A program made the position numbers and the translations under genes. Below the pieces are notes generated by a model. That model saw nothing but the letters and a program-made list of their open reading frames with translations, ran no database searches and had not been told where the DNA came from. A stretch of 64,000 nucleotides of DNA from JAVBMU01 sp031551755 (GTDB lineage: Bacteria; Actinomycetota; Actinomycetes; Actinomycetales; Cellulomonadaceae). Below are positions 17,673 to 27,575 of the stretch, piece after piece; position 1 is the first letter of the stretch; each line of letters starts with the position of its first letter. The stretch is taken from positions 1 through 64,000 of the forward strand of contig JAVBNE010000005.1 in NCBI GenBank assembly GCA_031551755.1. The letters run 5' to 3'.

Positions 17673-19322
17673 CTAAGGCTCGGTTGGGTTCCGGGCTCCA
17701 CCGCGCTGGTCGCTGCTGGTGCCCCCTGCCGAGTCCGGCGTGCGCGTGCTGGTCGGCTTACCACCCCGCGTACGGCGCCGGCGACGGGCTTGTCCAGTCG
17801 TTTTACTGTCGTCGGCCGACCGCTCGGATTCGGTGCGCACCTGGCGGGCTGGAGCCTCGCCCGTGCCGCGGCTGCCGTCGCCAGCGCGGCGTCCGCCCCG
17901 GCCCGCTTCGCGACCCCGGCTGGCGCTGCCGCGACCGCCGCCCGAGCGTCCGGATTGGCCGCCACTGCGACCACCGCCGCCACGTTTACCGGTCTCGCCG
18001 AGGTCCTCCAAGGTCTCCGCGTCCAGGCCCGCGCGGGTGCGCTGAGCCCGCGGGAGGCGCCCGGCTGTCCCCTCGGGGATGTCCAGGTCGGTGAACAGAT
18101 GCGCTGAGGTCGAGTAGGTCTCCACCGGTTCAGGGATGCCGAGTTCCAGGCCCTTGTCGATCAGTCCCCACCGGGGCATGTCGTCCCAGTCGACGAAGGT
18201 TACTGCGGTGCCCTTGTTGCCGGCCCGCCCGGTGCGCCCCGTGCGGTGGAGGTAGATCTTCTCGTCCTCTGGGCACTGGTAGTTGACCACGTGGGTCACG
18301 TCTTCGACGTCGATGCCGCGGGCGGCGACATCGGTGGCCACCAGCACATCGATCTTCCCCGAACGGAAGGCGCGCAAGGCCTGCTCCCTCGCTCCCTGGC
18401 CCAGGTCGCCGTGGATCGCTCCCGAGGCGAACCCACGCTCGGCGAGTTCGTCGGCGACCTTGGCGGCGGTCCGCTTGGTGCGGGCGAAGACGATCGTCAG
18501 GCCCCGGCCGCGGGCCTGCAGCAGGCGGGCCAGCACCTCGATCTTGTCCAGCGAATGGGCGCGGTAGACGACCTGCTTGATGTTCTTGACGGTCTGACCG
18601 CCGTCGTCGGGGTCATTGGCCCGGATGTGTGTCGGCTGCGTCATGTACCGGCGGGCCATCGCGACGACCGCGCCGGGCATGGTGGCCGAGAACAGCATGG
18701 TGTGGCGCTTGGCCGGAGTGCGGGCGAGCAGCTTCTCGACATCGGGCAAGAATCCGAGGTCCAGCATCTCGTCGGCTTCGTCAAGTACCACGATGGTGGC
18801 CCGGGTGAGGTTCAGGTGGCCCTGGTTCATCAGGTCGATCATGCGTCCGGGAGTGCCGACCACCACCTCGACGCCGCGGTTCAGCGCCTCGACCTGCGGT
18901 TCGTAGGCCCGGCCGCCGTAGACCTGCAAGATGCGCACGGTGCGGAGTTTGGAGGCCGTAGCCAGGTCATTCGCGACCTGCACCGCGAGTTCGCGGGTCG
19001 GCACGATCACCAGGGCTTGGGGCTTGCCGGGAGCGGGCAGCTCGTCGTAGCCGGGTTCATCCGGCCCGACCACCCGGTGCAGCAGGGGGACGCCGAATCC
19101 GAGTGTCTTGCCCGTACCGGTCTTGGCCTGGCCGATGATGTCGTGGCCGGACAGGGCCACCGGCAGGGTCATGGCCTGGATGGGGAAAGGGTGGGTGATC
19201 CCGGCGTCGGCGAGCGCCTGCACGATCTCGGGGCGGACGTCGTAGTCGGCAAAGGAGGTGTCCACGGTGTGGACGCTGGACGCGATGGTCGGCGCGTCGT
19301 CGGGCAATTCGGTGGTGGTCAC
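17673..19322 (-). CDS. DEAD-box RNA helicase, RhlE-like
   Basis: A 549-residue helicase with the Q motif region THPFPIQAMTLPVAL, Walker A AKTGTGKT, PTRELAVQV, TPGRM, VLDEADEMLD, SAT, and HRTGRTGRAG in order. The C-terminal 110 residues are rich in Arg, Gly and Ser with RGG-like repeats, a typical RNA-binding tail. It corresponds by position to the rhlE gene of the mycobacterial block. GAAGG before GTG 19322 supports the start. The 299-base gap to the divergent ferritin-like gene contains the -10 of the latter and nothing else I can name. Confidence 0.94.
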   Translation of the reverse strand: MTTTELPDDAPTIASSVHTVDTSFADYDVRPEIVQALADAGITHPFPIQAMTLPVALSGHDIIGQAKTGTGKTLGFGVPLLHRVVGPDEPGYDELPAPGKPQALVIVPTRELAVQVANDLATASKLRTVRILQVYGGRAYEPQVEALNRGVEVVVGTPGRMIDLMNQGHLNLTRATIVVLDEADEMLDLGFLPDVEKLLARTPAKRHTMLFSATMPGAVVAMARRYMTQPTHIRANDPDDGGQTVKNIKQVVYRAHSLDKIEVLARLLQARGRGLTIVFARTKRTAAKVADELAERGFASGAIHGDLGQGAREQALRAFRSGKIDVLVATDVAARGIDVEDVTHVVNYQCPEDEKIYLHRTGRTGRAGNKGTAVTFVDWDDMPRWGLIDKGLELGIPEPVETYSTSAHLFTDLDIPEGTAGRLPRAQRTRAGLDAETLEDLGETGKRGGGGRSGGQSGRSGGGRGSASRGREAGRGGRRAGDGSRGTGEAPARQVRTESERSADDSKTTGQARRRRRTRGGKPTSTRTPDSAGGTSSDQRGGARNPTEP

Positions 19323-19609
19323 TGCGGGCCTTCGTCTCTGTCTGCGCGCACGAGGCGTTCAGGGCTCAGCGCACAGGGCGAGCTCCGACGCGGTCGGTCG
19401 CGACATGTGGCGGCAGCCGATCGCGGATCTTCGCACCCGGGGACGGTCGCCGCCTATGCGGTTTCCCGTCGGCGCCGGGCTCGCGGTGCCTGTGTAGCAG
19501 GCTCGCGGTGGTCGTGCTGGGTCGGGGGATGTCACGCGCTGGCGAGACATCGAGTTTCAAGCGACCGGGCAACCGATGTACCCGGCCATGGTAGCTGACC
19601 GCCCGCCAC

Positions 19610-19615
19610 TATCCT
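19610..19615 (+). promoter_or_regulatory. -10 element, leaderless ferritin-like gene
   Basis: TATCCT lies exactly six bases before ATG 19622, with no ribosome-binding site. Confidence 0.55.
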
Positions 19616-19621
19616 GGGTGG

Positions 19622-20308
19622 ATGACAGAAACCGCACCGGGCAAGCCGTCAGCCGAGGATTTGCGCGACCTGCTGGGGCTTGTCGCCTACACCCAACTCG
19701 CCGTCTTCGGACGGCTGGCGGCGGATGCGGCCCAATCGCCCTCGTTGGCCGCGCGCCAACGCATTTCCGTGCTGGCGGCGAGCGTGCTGGGCCGTCAGGC
19801 GAAGGTACTCGACCGGATCGGGACGCCGGGCGCGGCGCAGGCGCGGATGGCTGTGTTTGACGGCGCCTACGACGACTTCGATGCTCGCACGGTCCCCGGT
19901 GGTTGGTGGGAGGGCGTGCTCAAGGGCTACGTCGGCCATGGTGTCGCTGAGGACTTCTGCCGATTGATCGCCCAGGGATTGGCGACCGAGGATCGGGAGT
20001 TCGTCGTCGACGCCTTGGCACTTGGGCGGGAGGCGGACGAATCGGTTGCGGCGATCGTTGAGGCAGCCGCGGGCGACGCTGTCCTGGCTTCACGTCTCGC
20101 GCTGTGGGGTCGGCGGTTGGTCGGTGAGGCGCTCAACGCGGTTCAGGCACTGCTCGCGGATCATCCGAGCGTGGCCCGACTGGTCGCGGCCGGTGCCGAG
20201 GGGGGCGCGGCCAAAGCCGGGTCGGTGGCGGGGAGCCAGGCCTGGGTTTTCGCCCAGCTCACCGCCGAACACACCCGGCGGATGGGGCGCCTCGGTCTTG
20301 CGGCCTGA
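19622..20308 (+). CDS. ferritin-like fold protein of the MiaE-like hydroxylase group
   Basis: A 228-residue, predicted all-helical protein without signal peptide or membrane segments. The acidic and tyrosine pattern, with helix starts such as RDLLGLVAYTQLAVFGRL and QLTAEHTRRMGRLGL, fits the ferritin-like domain family found in actinobacteria between rhlE and DUF3107. MiaE relatives hydroxylate tRNA. Whether this one binds iron or has that activity cannot be decided, since a clear ExxH pair occurs only in part (AEHT near the C-terminus). Confidence 0.7.
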   Translation: MTETAPGKPSAEDLRDLLGLVAYTQLAVFGRLAADAAQSPSLAARQRISVLAASVLGRQAKVLDRIGTPGAAQARMAVFDGAYDDFDARTVPGGWWEGVLKGYVGHGVAEDFCRLIAQGLATEDREFVVDALALGREADESVAAIVEAAAGDAVLASRLALWGRRLVGEALNAVQALLADHPSVARLVAAGAEGGAAKAGSVAGSQAWVFAQLTAEHTRRMGRLGLAA

Positions 20309-20388
20309 ACTTCGGCCGACACAGGGCAGTTGCCAGTGCACTCTTCACTCGGGCAGACGGGCGCCGACGATGCTCGCCTGGAACTGAC

Positions 20389-20613
20389 CTAGAGGGAGCC
20401 GAATCCGACCCTGCGCTGTTCCTCGGTGCCGATCTCCACATAGCCGATCGTCGTCGTGGGCACGATGACCCGGCGCCCGCGGGAGTCGGTGAGCTGCAAA
20501 GCGGGTGCGCCGTTCAGCGCCTCGGCCACGGCGGTAGCGACGGCGTCAGCGGATTGCTCCGTCTCGATGACCAGTTCACGGGCCAGGTTCTGCACACCGA
20601 TGGTGACTTCCAC
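20389..20613 (-). CDS. DUF3107 small protein (TB9.4-like)
   Basis: A 74-residue protein, starting MEVTIGVQNLARELVIETE and ending VGFGSL, that matches the actinobacterial DUF3107 family of unknown function (TB9.4 in M. tuberculosis). AGGAG six bases before the ATG supports the start. It lies between the ferritin-like gene and adnA, as in mycobacteria. Confidence 0.9.
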   Translation of the reverse strand: MEVTIGVQNLARELVIETEQSADAVATAVAEALNGAPALQLTDSRGRRVIVPTTTIGYVEIGTEEQRRVGFGSL

Positions 20614-20799
20614 GGCATCTCCTCTAACGGCCTGCGCGAGGCGCAGGGGTGGGTCGGGCCTTGGCCCGAAGCTGTCGACAGTCGAACGATAGCGCCCGGA
20701 TCACCGGTCCTGGCGGCTTCACGACGTTGGTCCGCCCAGGGCTGAACTGCTTCGGGGTGGCGTCCTGGCGTTGTCGGTGGCCCGTGGTGATATGTCGGC

Positions 20800-23700
20800 G
20801 TGACTGCGACCGCTCCTCGCCTGGTGTTGCCTGCCAGTGCGCATACGGACGCCTCGATCATGCTCGACGACACCCAGTCCGCCGTCGTGCGGGCTGCGTT
20901 GGGGGCACCGGCCACGCTCATCGTCGGAGCGCCGGGCACGGGGAAGACCACGCTCGCCGTCGAGATCGCCCTGGCCACCATGCGGGCGGGGACGCCTCCC
21001 GCGCAGGTCTTGGTGTTGGCGGCCTCCCGGCGGGCCGCGGCGGAGTTGCGGGACCGGCTCGCTACCCGAGCCGCACAGACGGTTGGTGCCCCGATGGTCC
21101 GGACGGCCGCCTCCGTGGCCTTCGCCGTCCTGCGGGAGCGGGCGGCTGCGCGGGACGAGCCGGCACCAACGCTGATCTCCGGTCCCGAACAGGACCTTGC
21201 CCTGGCCGAGCTGTTGTCCGGGCACCTCGACGGCGACGGCGTGCAGGTCACCTTGCCGCGGTCTTTGCCCGTCGAGTCACTCGGCCTCCGTGGCCTGCGA
21301 CATGAGTTGCGCGATTTGTTGATGCGGGCGGCGGAACGAGGGCTGGCCCCGGCGGATCTCGCGGAGCTGGGGCGCCGGCACGACCGCCCCGAATGGGTCT
21401 TCGCGGCCGAGCTCTATCAGGAGTACCTGGACGTGACGTTACTTGCCTCCGGCGCCCCGGAGGCCGGTGCCCGGTTCGACCCGGCGGTCGTGGTGGCGGA
21501 GGCCGCGATGGCCCTGGCGGACTGGGATGTCCCCACAGACCGGCCGCATTGGTCGCTAGTGGTGGTCGATGACTACCAGGAGGCGACGGCCGCGACGGCT
21601 CATCTGCTCGAGGTCCTGCACGCTGAGGGTGCCCGGTTGGTGCTCCTTGCGGACCCGGACTCGGCCGTTCAGACGTTCCGGGGGGCGACGCCGGGTTTGG
21701 TCGGCCGGGCCTCCGCCGGCCGGTCGGGTGCGAGCGGTCGGGAGTCAGCCGCCGGTGGGGTAGATGTGGGCGGGCGGGGCGAGTTCGGCGCGCAGGTGCA
21801 CGTGCTCGACACCGCCTGGCGGCAGTCGGCTCCACTGCGCGCGGTGACCGCTTCGGTGACCGCGCACATCCCCACGGTCGCAGGTGCCCTGCATCGTGGG
21901 GCGGGTCCGGCGGTGGCGCGGGACGTTCAGGGCGCCGGACCCGACGCCGGGGGAACGGATTCCGCGGTGCGCGTGGCCGTTCTTCCCTCAGCGGCCCAGG
22001 AGGCGGCCTTCGTCGCCCGCGAGTTGCGGGCCGCCCATCTGGTGGACGGCGTTCCCTGGGATCAGATGGCGGTGATCACCCGAACCAGCGGTCAGCTCGC
22101 CGCCCTCCGCCGGTCGCTGGTGGCCGCATCGGTGCCGGTCTCCACCGTCGGGGCTGATGTCCCGATCCATGCGGAACCCGCCGTCGTACCGCTGTTGATG
22201 GCGCTACGGGTGGCGGTGGCCGCCGACTCGGAGGCTGCCCTGGACGCGGCTACCGGGGTCCAGTTGTTGATGTCGCCGCTCGGCGGTCTCGATGCCGTCG
22301 CCGTCCGCCGGCTCCGGCGGGCGCTGCGGATCGAGGAACTGGCCGGTGGTGGCGGGCGGTCCTCGGATGCGCTGCTGGTGGAGGTGCTGAGCGACCCCGT
22401 CCGGGCCGCGACACTGCCACCCACGGTGCGCCGCGCGGTGGTGGCGATCGCGACCATGATCGAGGCCGGAGTCCAGGCCCTCCAGGAGTCGACGGCCGAC
22501 GCGCGGACCGTGTTGTGGGCCGTCTGGGCGGCCGCTGGCGTCGCCGAACGCTGGCAGGCAGCCGCCATTGACGGGGGAGTCGCGGGTGCTCGCGCTGACC
22601 GGGACCTCGACGCCGTGCTCGCGCTCTTCCGGGTGGCCGAGACGTTCGCTGAGCGCATGCCCGGTGCCTCGGTGGCGGCGTTCCTCGACTACGTCAGTGC
22701 CCAAGATCTGCCCGCCGACTCCCTGGCGGCCCGCGCGGCCGGTACGGCCGCGGTCTGCCTCCTGACTCCGGCGGGGGCTGCCGGACGGCAGTGGGACCTC
22801 GTGGTCGTCGCCGGTGTGCAGGACGGCGTGTGGCCCGATCTGCGGCTCCGTGACTCCCTCCTGGGGGCACAGGCGTTGGTGGAGTTCTTGGCGGGCCGCT
22901 CGGATGATCCTCGCGGACTTGGCCCGCAAGCGCGACGCGCGGTCCTGGCAGACGAGTCGCGCCTCTTCGCGGTCGCGGTCTCCCGTGCCCGGAGCCGCCT
23001 GCTGGTGACCGCCGTCGACGACGGGGACGAGTCGCCGTCGGCGTTCTGCGATCTGGTCGACCCTTCACAGCCGGACGACGGACCCGGCCACGAGCCGGAC
23101 GACGACCCCTCGGGCCGCCGGCCGTTCACCGAGGTCGGGTTCCCGGTGGACCTGCGTGGGGTGGTGGCGGCCGCGCGCTCACTGGTGGTCTCGGCGGCAG
23201 CGTCGGACGGTCTCCGGGCCGCCCGCTCCGGCATCCCGCCAGCCGAAGCGGCTACCTCGCCCGTGGCCGCCTCACGGGATGGGGTGGCTGCCACCATGCC
23301 CTCCGAGGCTGTCGGGGCCGCTCGGCTCCTTGCCGTCCTGGCGGCGTTGGGCGTCCGGCAGGCCGCTGTTGACGACTGGTACGGCGTCCACGACGTCTCC
23401 ACCCGGGAACCGCTGGCGGGCCCGGAACAGCCGGTGGAGGTCTCGCCATCGAAGGTCGAGTCGGTGAGCAACTGTGCCTTGCGCTGGGCGTTGGAGAGTG
23501 CGGGCGGCACCGGACCCGACGAGGCCGCCCAGTCGTTGGGCACCCTCGTGCACGCCATCGCCCAGGAGTTGCCCGCCGGGTCGTGGGCCGAGTTGCGGGC
23601 CGAACTTGACCGGCGGTGGGCGCAGCTCGGCCTCCGAGAGGGCTGGGTGGAAACCCAGACGCGGCGGCGTGCCGAGTCGATGATCGATCGCCTGGCCGAC

Positions 23701-24177
23701 TACCTCCAACAGGCCCCGGCCGTGCTCGTGGAGGCGCCGTTCCGGCTACAACTCGGCCGGGCGGTGCTGCGGGGGGTGATCGACCGGGTTGAACAGGCGG
23801 GTACGGACTCGGTGCGCATCGCCGACCTCAAGACCGGCCGGAACCCGGTGACCAAACGCGACGCGGAGAGCCACCCCCAACTCGGTGCCTATCAGCTCGC
23901 GGTCGCGCAGGGGGCGCTCGACCTGCCCGACGGAACACGCACCGCCGGAGCCCAACTGGTCTACCTCGCGAAAGGTGCCGCCGGGCCGACCACCCGGGCC
24001 CAGGAGCCGGTCGTGGTCGAGGGCGACGGGTCGAGTTGGCCCCGGACCATGGTCGAAGAAGCCGCCGAGACGATGGCCGGCTCAGTGTTCTCCGCGCAGG
24101 AGAGTTCGCTGTGCGGCCATTGCCCGGTGAGCCGGTCCTGCCCGGTGCGCCCCGAAGGCCGGCAGGTGGTCGCGTGA
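20800..24177 (+). CDS. adnA: AdnA-like helicase-nuclease subunit (UvrD/AddB-type with RecB nuclease)
   Basis: Part of the actinobacterial double-strand-break resection complex. It has 1125 residues: an N-terminal SF1 motor (Walker A GAPGTGKT at 43-50) and a C-terminal RecB-family nuclease (VLRGVIDRVE with Asp995, IADLKTG with Asp1009 and Lys1011). Four cysteines, C892, C1105, C1108 and C1114, fit an Fe-S staple as in AddB-type nucleases. The Walker B region reads VVVDDYQEAT (D257-D258) and not the usual DExQ, which suggests a weak or vestigial motor, as described for mycobacterial AdnA. GTG 20800 has no ribosome-binding site, and TGATAT lies six bases upstream. adnB overlaps by 4 bp. Confidence 0.9.
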   Translation: MTATAPRLVLPASAHTDASIMLDDTQSAVVRAALGAPATLIVGAPGTGKTTLAVEIALATMRAGTPPAQVLVLAASRRAAAELRDRLATRAAQTVGAPMVRTAASVAFAVLRERAAARDEPAPTLISGPEQDLALAELLSGHLDGDGVQVTLPRSLPVESLGLRGLRHELRDLLMRAAERGLAPADLAELGRRHDRPEWVFAAELYQEYLDVTLLASGAPEAGARFDPAVVVAEAAMALADWDVPTDRPHWSLVVVDDYQEATAATAHLLEVLHAEGARLVLLADPDSAVQTFRGATPGLVGRASAGRSGASGRESAAGGVDVGGRGEFGAQVHVLDTAWRQSAPLRAVTASVTAHIPTVAGALHRGAGPAVARDVQGAGPDAGGTDSAVRVAVLPSAAQEAAFVARELRAAHLVDGVPWDQMAVITRTSGQLAALRRSLVAASVPVSTVGADVPIHAEPAVVPLLMALRVAVAADSEAALDAATGVQLLMSPLGGLDAVAVRRLRRALRIEELAGGGGRSSDALLVEVLSDPVRAATLPPTVRRAVVAIATMIEAGVQALQESTADARTVLWAVWAAAGVAERWQAAAIDGGVAGARADRDLDAVLALFRVAETFAERMPGASVAAFLDYVSAQDLPADSLAARAAGTAAVCLLTPAGAAGRQWDLVVVAGVQDGVWPDLRLRDSLLGAQALVEFLAGRSDDPRGLGPQARRAVLADESRLFAVAVSRARSRLLVTAVDDGDESPSAFCDLVDPSQPDDGPGHEPDDDPSGRRPFTEVGFPVDLRGVVAAARSLVVSAAASDGLRAARSGIPPAEAATSPVAASRDGVAATMPSEAVGAARLLAVLAALGVRQAAVDDWYGVHDVSTREPLAGPEQPVEVSPSKVESVSNCALRWALESAGGTGPDEAAQSLGTLVHAIAQELPAGSWAELRAELDRRWAQLGLREGWVETQTRRRAESMIDRLADYLQQAPAVLVEAPFRLQLGRAVLRGVIDRVEQAGTDSVRIADLKTGRNPVTKRDAESHPQLGAYQLAVAQGALDLPDGTRTAGAQLVYLAKGAAGPTTRAQEPVVVEGDGSSWPRTMVEEAAETMAGSVFSAQESSLCGHCPVSRSCPVRPEGRQVVA

Positions 24178-27100
24178 CGCATGGGGGTGGCACGGGGCAG
24201 GTGCGCGCGGTGGAGTTGACCGCCGTGGAGATCGCTCGGCTGCTCGGCCGGGACCTGCCGACGGCTGAGCAGATCGCGGTGATCGAGGCCCCGCTGACCC
24301 CCGGGCTGGTGGTGGCTGGTGCGGGTTCGGGGAAGACCGAGACGATGGCGGCGCGCGTCGTCTGGCTGATCGCGAACGGGTTGGTGGCCCCGGAGGCGGT
24401 GCTCGGGTTGACGTTCACCCGCAAGGCGGCAGCCGAGCTGGCGGACCGGGTTCACCTGCGCTTGCGGCAGCTCGACCGGGCTCGCGGACGGACATCGAGC
24501 GGCTTGCAGTTGCTCGATCGGCCCACGATCGCCACCTACAACGCTTACGCGGCCGGTCTCGTGGGCGACCACGCCTTGCGTCTCGGTTACGAACCCGACT
24601 CGCGGCTGCTCTCCGAGGCCGGACAGTGGCAGCTGGCCACCGAGATCGTCGAAAGCTGGGCCGAGGACCTCGGCACCGACGCCGCGTTGAGCACCGTGGT
24701 GGGTGCTGTCGTGGCACTCGCTGGTGCGCTCAGCGAACACCTGCTGGCGCCCGCCGAGGCCCGGCAGCGACTCGGGGAACTGATCGACACCATCCGTGAC
24801 CTGCCCTACGGCGAGAAACGTACCGGTCACTTCGCGCCGATCCGCGACCTGCTCGAGTCGCTGGCCGAACGGCATCGGCTCCTGGATGTTGTCGCGGCCT
24901 ACCAGGAGCGCAAACGAGCCACCGACTCGCTGGACTTCGGTGACCAAGTGGCGCTCGCTGCCCGGCTCGCGCGCACGGTACCCGACGTCGGCGCAGGAGA
25001 GCGCAGCCGTTACCGGGTGGTGCTGCTGGACGAGTATCAGGACACCTCCTACGCCCAGGTCGAGCTGTTGGTGGCGCTCTTCGGGGGCGGCCACCCGGTG
25101 ACCGCCGTCGGGGACCCGCACCAGTCGATCTACGGCTGGCGGGGTGCCAGCGCGGCGGGGTTGGCCCGGTTCGCCCAACGGTTCCCCGCCGCCGACGGGT
25201 CACCCGCCGACGTCCGGTACCTGACGACCTCCTGGCGCAACGACCGAGCCGTACTTGGTGTGGCGAATCAGGTGGCACAGCCGCTTCGAGCCGACGGGCG
25301 GGTGTCCGTCCCGGAGTTGGCCACCCGTCCCGGGGCCGGCAACGGAGTCGTCCAGGTGGCGTACGCCTCGACCGTGGAGGAGGAGGCGGCGGCCGTGGCC
25401 GAGTTCATCGACACCCGGCGGCGGTCGCTCGGCCGTGGGTCGGGCCGGGTGAGCGCTGCGGTGCTGTGCCGCACCCGAGCCCAGTTCATTCCCATCGAGA
25501 TCGCGCTGCGCGCCAGTGGGCTACCGGTCGAGGTGGTCGGCCTCGGCGGACTGCTGACAACTCCCGAGGTGGTCGATATCGTCGCCTTCCTCGAGGCCGC
25601 GCACGACCCCTCCCGCGGTGACGCCCTGATGCGCCTCCTCACCGGACCGCGGATGAACCTCGGGGTTGCGGACCTGCACGCCCTGGCGAGTTGGGCACGT
25701 GACCTGGCCCGCGATCTCGGTAGTCGCCGGGGGCGCGCGCAGACCCAGCCGGATGATCCGCCGGTCGAGCCGGACAGCGTGGACCAGCGTTCGATCGTCG
25801 ATGCGCTGGACTCGCTGCCCGATCCCGGCCGGCCCGCCCACGACGGCCGGGTGCTGTCCGAGGCGGGCCGTGAACGACTGGTGGCGCTCGCGGCTGCCCT
25901 GCGCGGCGTCCGACGGCTGACGTACCTGACCCTGCCGGAGCTGGTTGTCCAGGCGGAACAGTCGCTGGGGCTCGACGTCGAGGTGGCGACGGGTGCCGCG
26001 TTGGGCCGGGTCTTCGGCTCGGGGGTCCGGGGTGCTGGCCGGGCGAATCTCGACGCGTTCCGAGACGTGGCGGCGACCTTCGCCCAGTCCGCGGATACCC
26101 CGACGTTGGGGGCCTTCCTGGCGTGGCTCAAGACGGCAGCGGTCGTCGAACGCGGACTCGATGCGCCGCTGCATGACCCCGACCCGAACGCAGTGCAGGT
26201 CATCACCGTGCACGCCGCGAAAGGTCTCGAGTGGGATGTAGTGGCGGTACCGGGGTTGATGGACGGGGTGTTTCCGGGCACCGCCCAAGGGACTGACGGG
26301 CCGCGCGACACTGGGTGGCTCGTCGGCCTCGGGTCGTTGCCCTACCCCTTGCGGGGGGATGCGGCCGACCTACCGTCCTTCGACGTGTTCCGGGCGGTGG
26401 ACGGCAGGGATCTGGAGGAACGTCGCCGTGCGTTCGTCGCTGCCTGCGGTGAGCACCAGGTCGCGGAGGAGCGGCGGCTGGCCTATGTCGCGTTCACCCG
26501 GGCGCGCCGCGAGCTGTTGCTCACCGGATCCTGGTGGCGGGAAGGTACGCGGCCACGCCCGCCGTCGCCGTTCCTGACGGAGTTGGTCGACGCCGGACTC
26601 GTCCAGCCCACCCGCTGGGAGCCGCCACCTGTCGACGACACCAATCCCCGTGCGGAAAACGCCGTCGTTGCGATGTGGCCGCCCGCTGAGGGTGAGGAGA
26701 CGCCGACCCGTGCGGCATTGCGGACGGCGGCGCGATGGGTCCGCGACGTCTCCACCCAGGCGCCGCCGGTACTCGACGACCTCCCGCCGGTGATTGCCCG
26801 CGGGGTCGATCTGGCCCACTGGGCTCGACTGTTGCTCGCTGAGCGGGCCGCCGGGTCGGCCGGTGGTGGCACCGTCGAGCTGCCGCCCCATATCTCGGCT
26901 TCGGGACTGGTCCGGCTGGCACAAGGCCGGGCCGCCTACGCCTTGGATCTACGCCGGCCGGTTCCGCGACGCCCCACCCAGGACGCGAGTAGAGGAACCC
27001 GGTTCCACCTGTGGGTGGAGCGCTACTTCTCCGCCTCGTCGCTGCTCGACCCCTGGGACCTGCCGGGCGCGGACGACGACCTCGCCGACGCCGACCTCGC

Positions 27101-27554
27101 CACCCTCCAGGACAACTTCCTGGCCTCCGTGTGGGCGGACCGCCGGCCGTTGGCCGTGGAGGTCGACATCGAGACACCCGTCGCGGGCATCATGGTGCGC
27201 AGCCGGATCGACGCGGTGTTCGCTGACGACGGCCAGCCGGGCGCCGTGGTGGTCGTCGACTGGAAATCCGGCCGGCCGCCCACTGATGCCCAGAGCCGTG
27301 CCCAGCGCGAGGTTCAGCTCGCCGTTTACCGGCTCGCGTGGTCGCGGTGGTCGGGGACGCCGCTCGACCGGGTGGGGGCGGCCTTCTTCTATGTGGCGGC
27401 CGGGCAGACCGTGCACCCCGGGCGGTTGTGGGGGGAGGCGGAGATCGCCGCGTTGCTGCAAGGTGGCCCGGTCGACCCCGGCAAGGCGGATGCCACGGCG
27501 GGGTCCGCCACCTCCGGATCGTCGGTCGCCGTCGGGCCACCCGAGGGCGGATAG
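24174..27554 (+). CDS. adnB: AdnB-like helicase-nuclease subunit
   Basis: The partner of AdnA, 1126 residues. The N-terminal UvrD-type motor has Walker A AGAGSGKT at 48-55 and an intact Walker B DEYQD at 286-290, plus GDPHQSIYGWRGA and VTVHAAKGLEWDVVAVPG. The C-terminal RecB nuclease has RGTRFHLWVERYF-type entry, SRIDAVF and VVDWKSG (Asp1029, Lys1031). It starts at GTG 24174 inside the adnA stop (GTGA), so equal stoichiometry by coupling is likely. A longer upstream frame from 24036 overlaps adnA and is not needed. Ends 21 bases from the convergent phosphotransferase gene. Confidence 0.92.
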   Translation: MTHGGGTGQVRAVELTAVEIARLLGRDLPTAEQIAVIEAPLTPGLVVAGAGSGKTETMAARVVWLIANGLVAPEAVLGLTFTRKAAAELADRVHLRLRQLDRARGRTSSGLQLLDRPTIATYNAYAAGLVGDHALRLGYEPDSRLLSEAGQWQLATEIVESWAEDLGTDAALSTVVGAVVALAGALSEHLLAPAEARQRLGELIDTIRDLPYGEKRTGHFAPIRDLLESLAERHRLLDVVAAYQERKRATDSLDFGDQVALAARLARTVPDVGAGERSRYRVVLLDEYQDTSYAQVELLVALFGGGHPVTAVGDPHQSIYGWRGASAAGLARFAQRFPAADGSPADVRYLTTSWRNDRAVLGVANQVAQPLRADGRVSVPELATRPGAGNGVVQVAYASTVEEEAAAVAEFIDTRRRSLGRGSGRVSAAVLCRTRAQFIPIEIALRASGLPVEVVGLGGLLTTPEVVDIVAFLEAAHDPSRGDALMRLLTGPRMNLGVADLHALASWARDLARDLGSRRGRAQTQPDDPPVEPDSVDQRSIVDALDSLPDPGRPAHDGRVLSEAGRERLVALAAALRGVRRLTYLTLPELVVQAEQSLGLDVEVATGAALGRVFGSGVRGAGRANLDAFRDVAATFAQSADTPTLGAFLAWLKTAAVVERGLDAPLHDPDPNAVQVITVHAAKGLEWDVVAVPGLMDGVFPGTAQGTDGPRDTGWLVGLGSLPYPLRGDAADLPSFDVFRAVDGRDLEERRRAFVAACGEHQVAEERRLAYVAFTRARRELLLTGSWWREGTRPRPPSPFLTELVDAGLVQPTRWEPPPVDDTNPRAENAVVAMWPPAEGEETPTRAALRTAARWVRDVSTQAPPVLDDLPPVIARGVDLAHWARLLLAERAAGSAGGGTVELPPHISASGLVRLAQGRAAYALDLRRPVPRRPTQDASRGTRFHLWVERYFSASSLLDPWDLPGADDDLADADLATLQDNFLASVWADRRPLAVEVDIETPVAGIMVRSRIDAVFADDGQPGAVVVVDWKSGRPPTDAQSRAQREVQLAVYRLAWSRWSGTPLDRVGAAFFYVAAGQTVHPGRLWGEAEIAALLQGGPVDPGKADATAGSATSGSSVAVGPPEGG

Positions 27555-27575
27555 GTGCCGACTCGGCTGTTTCGC

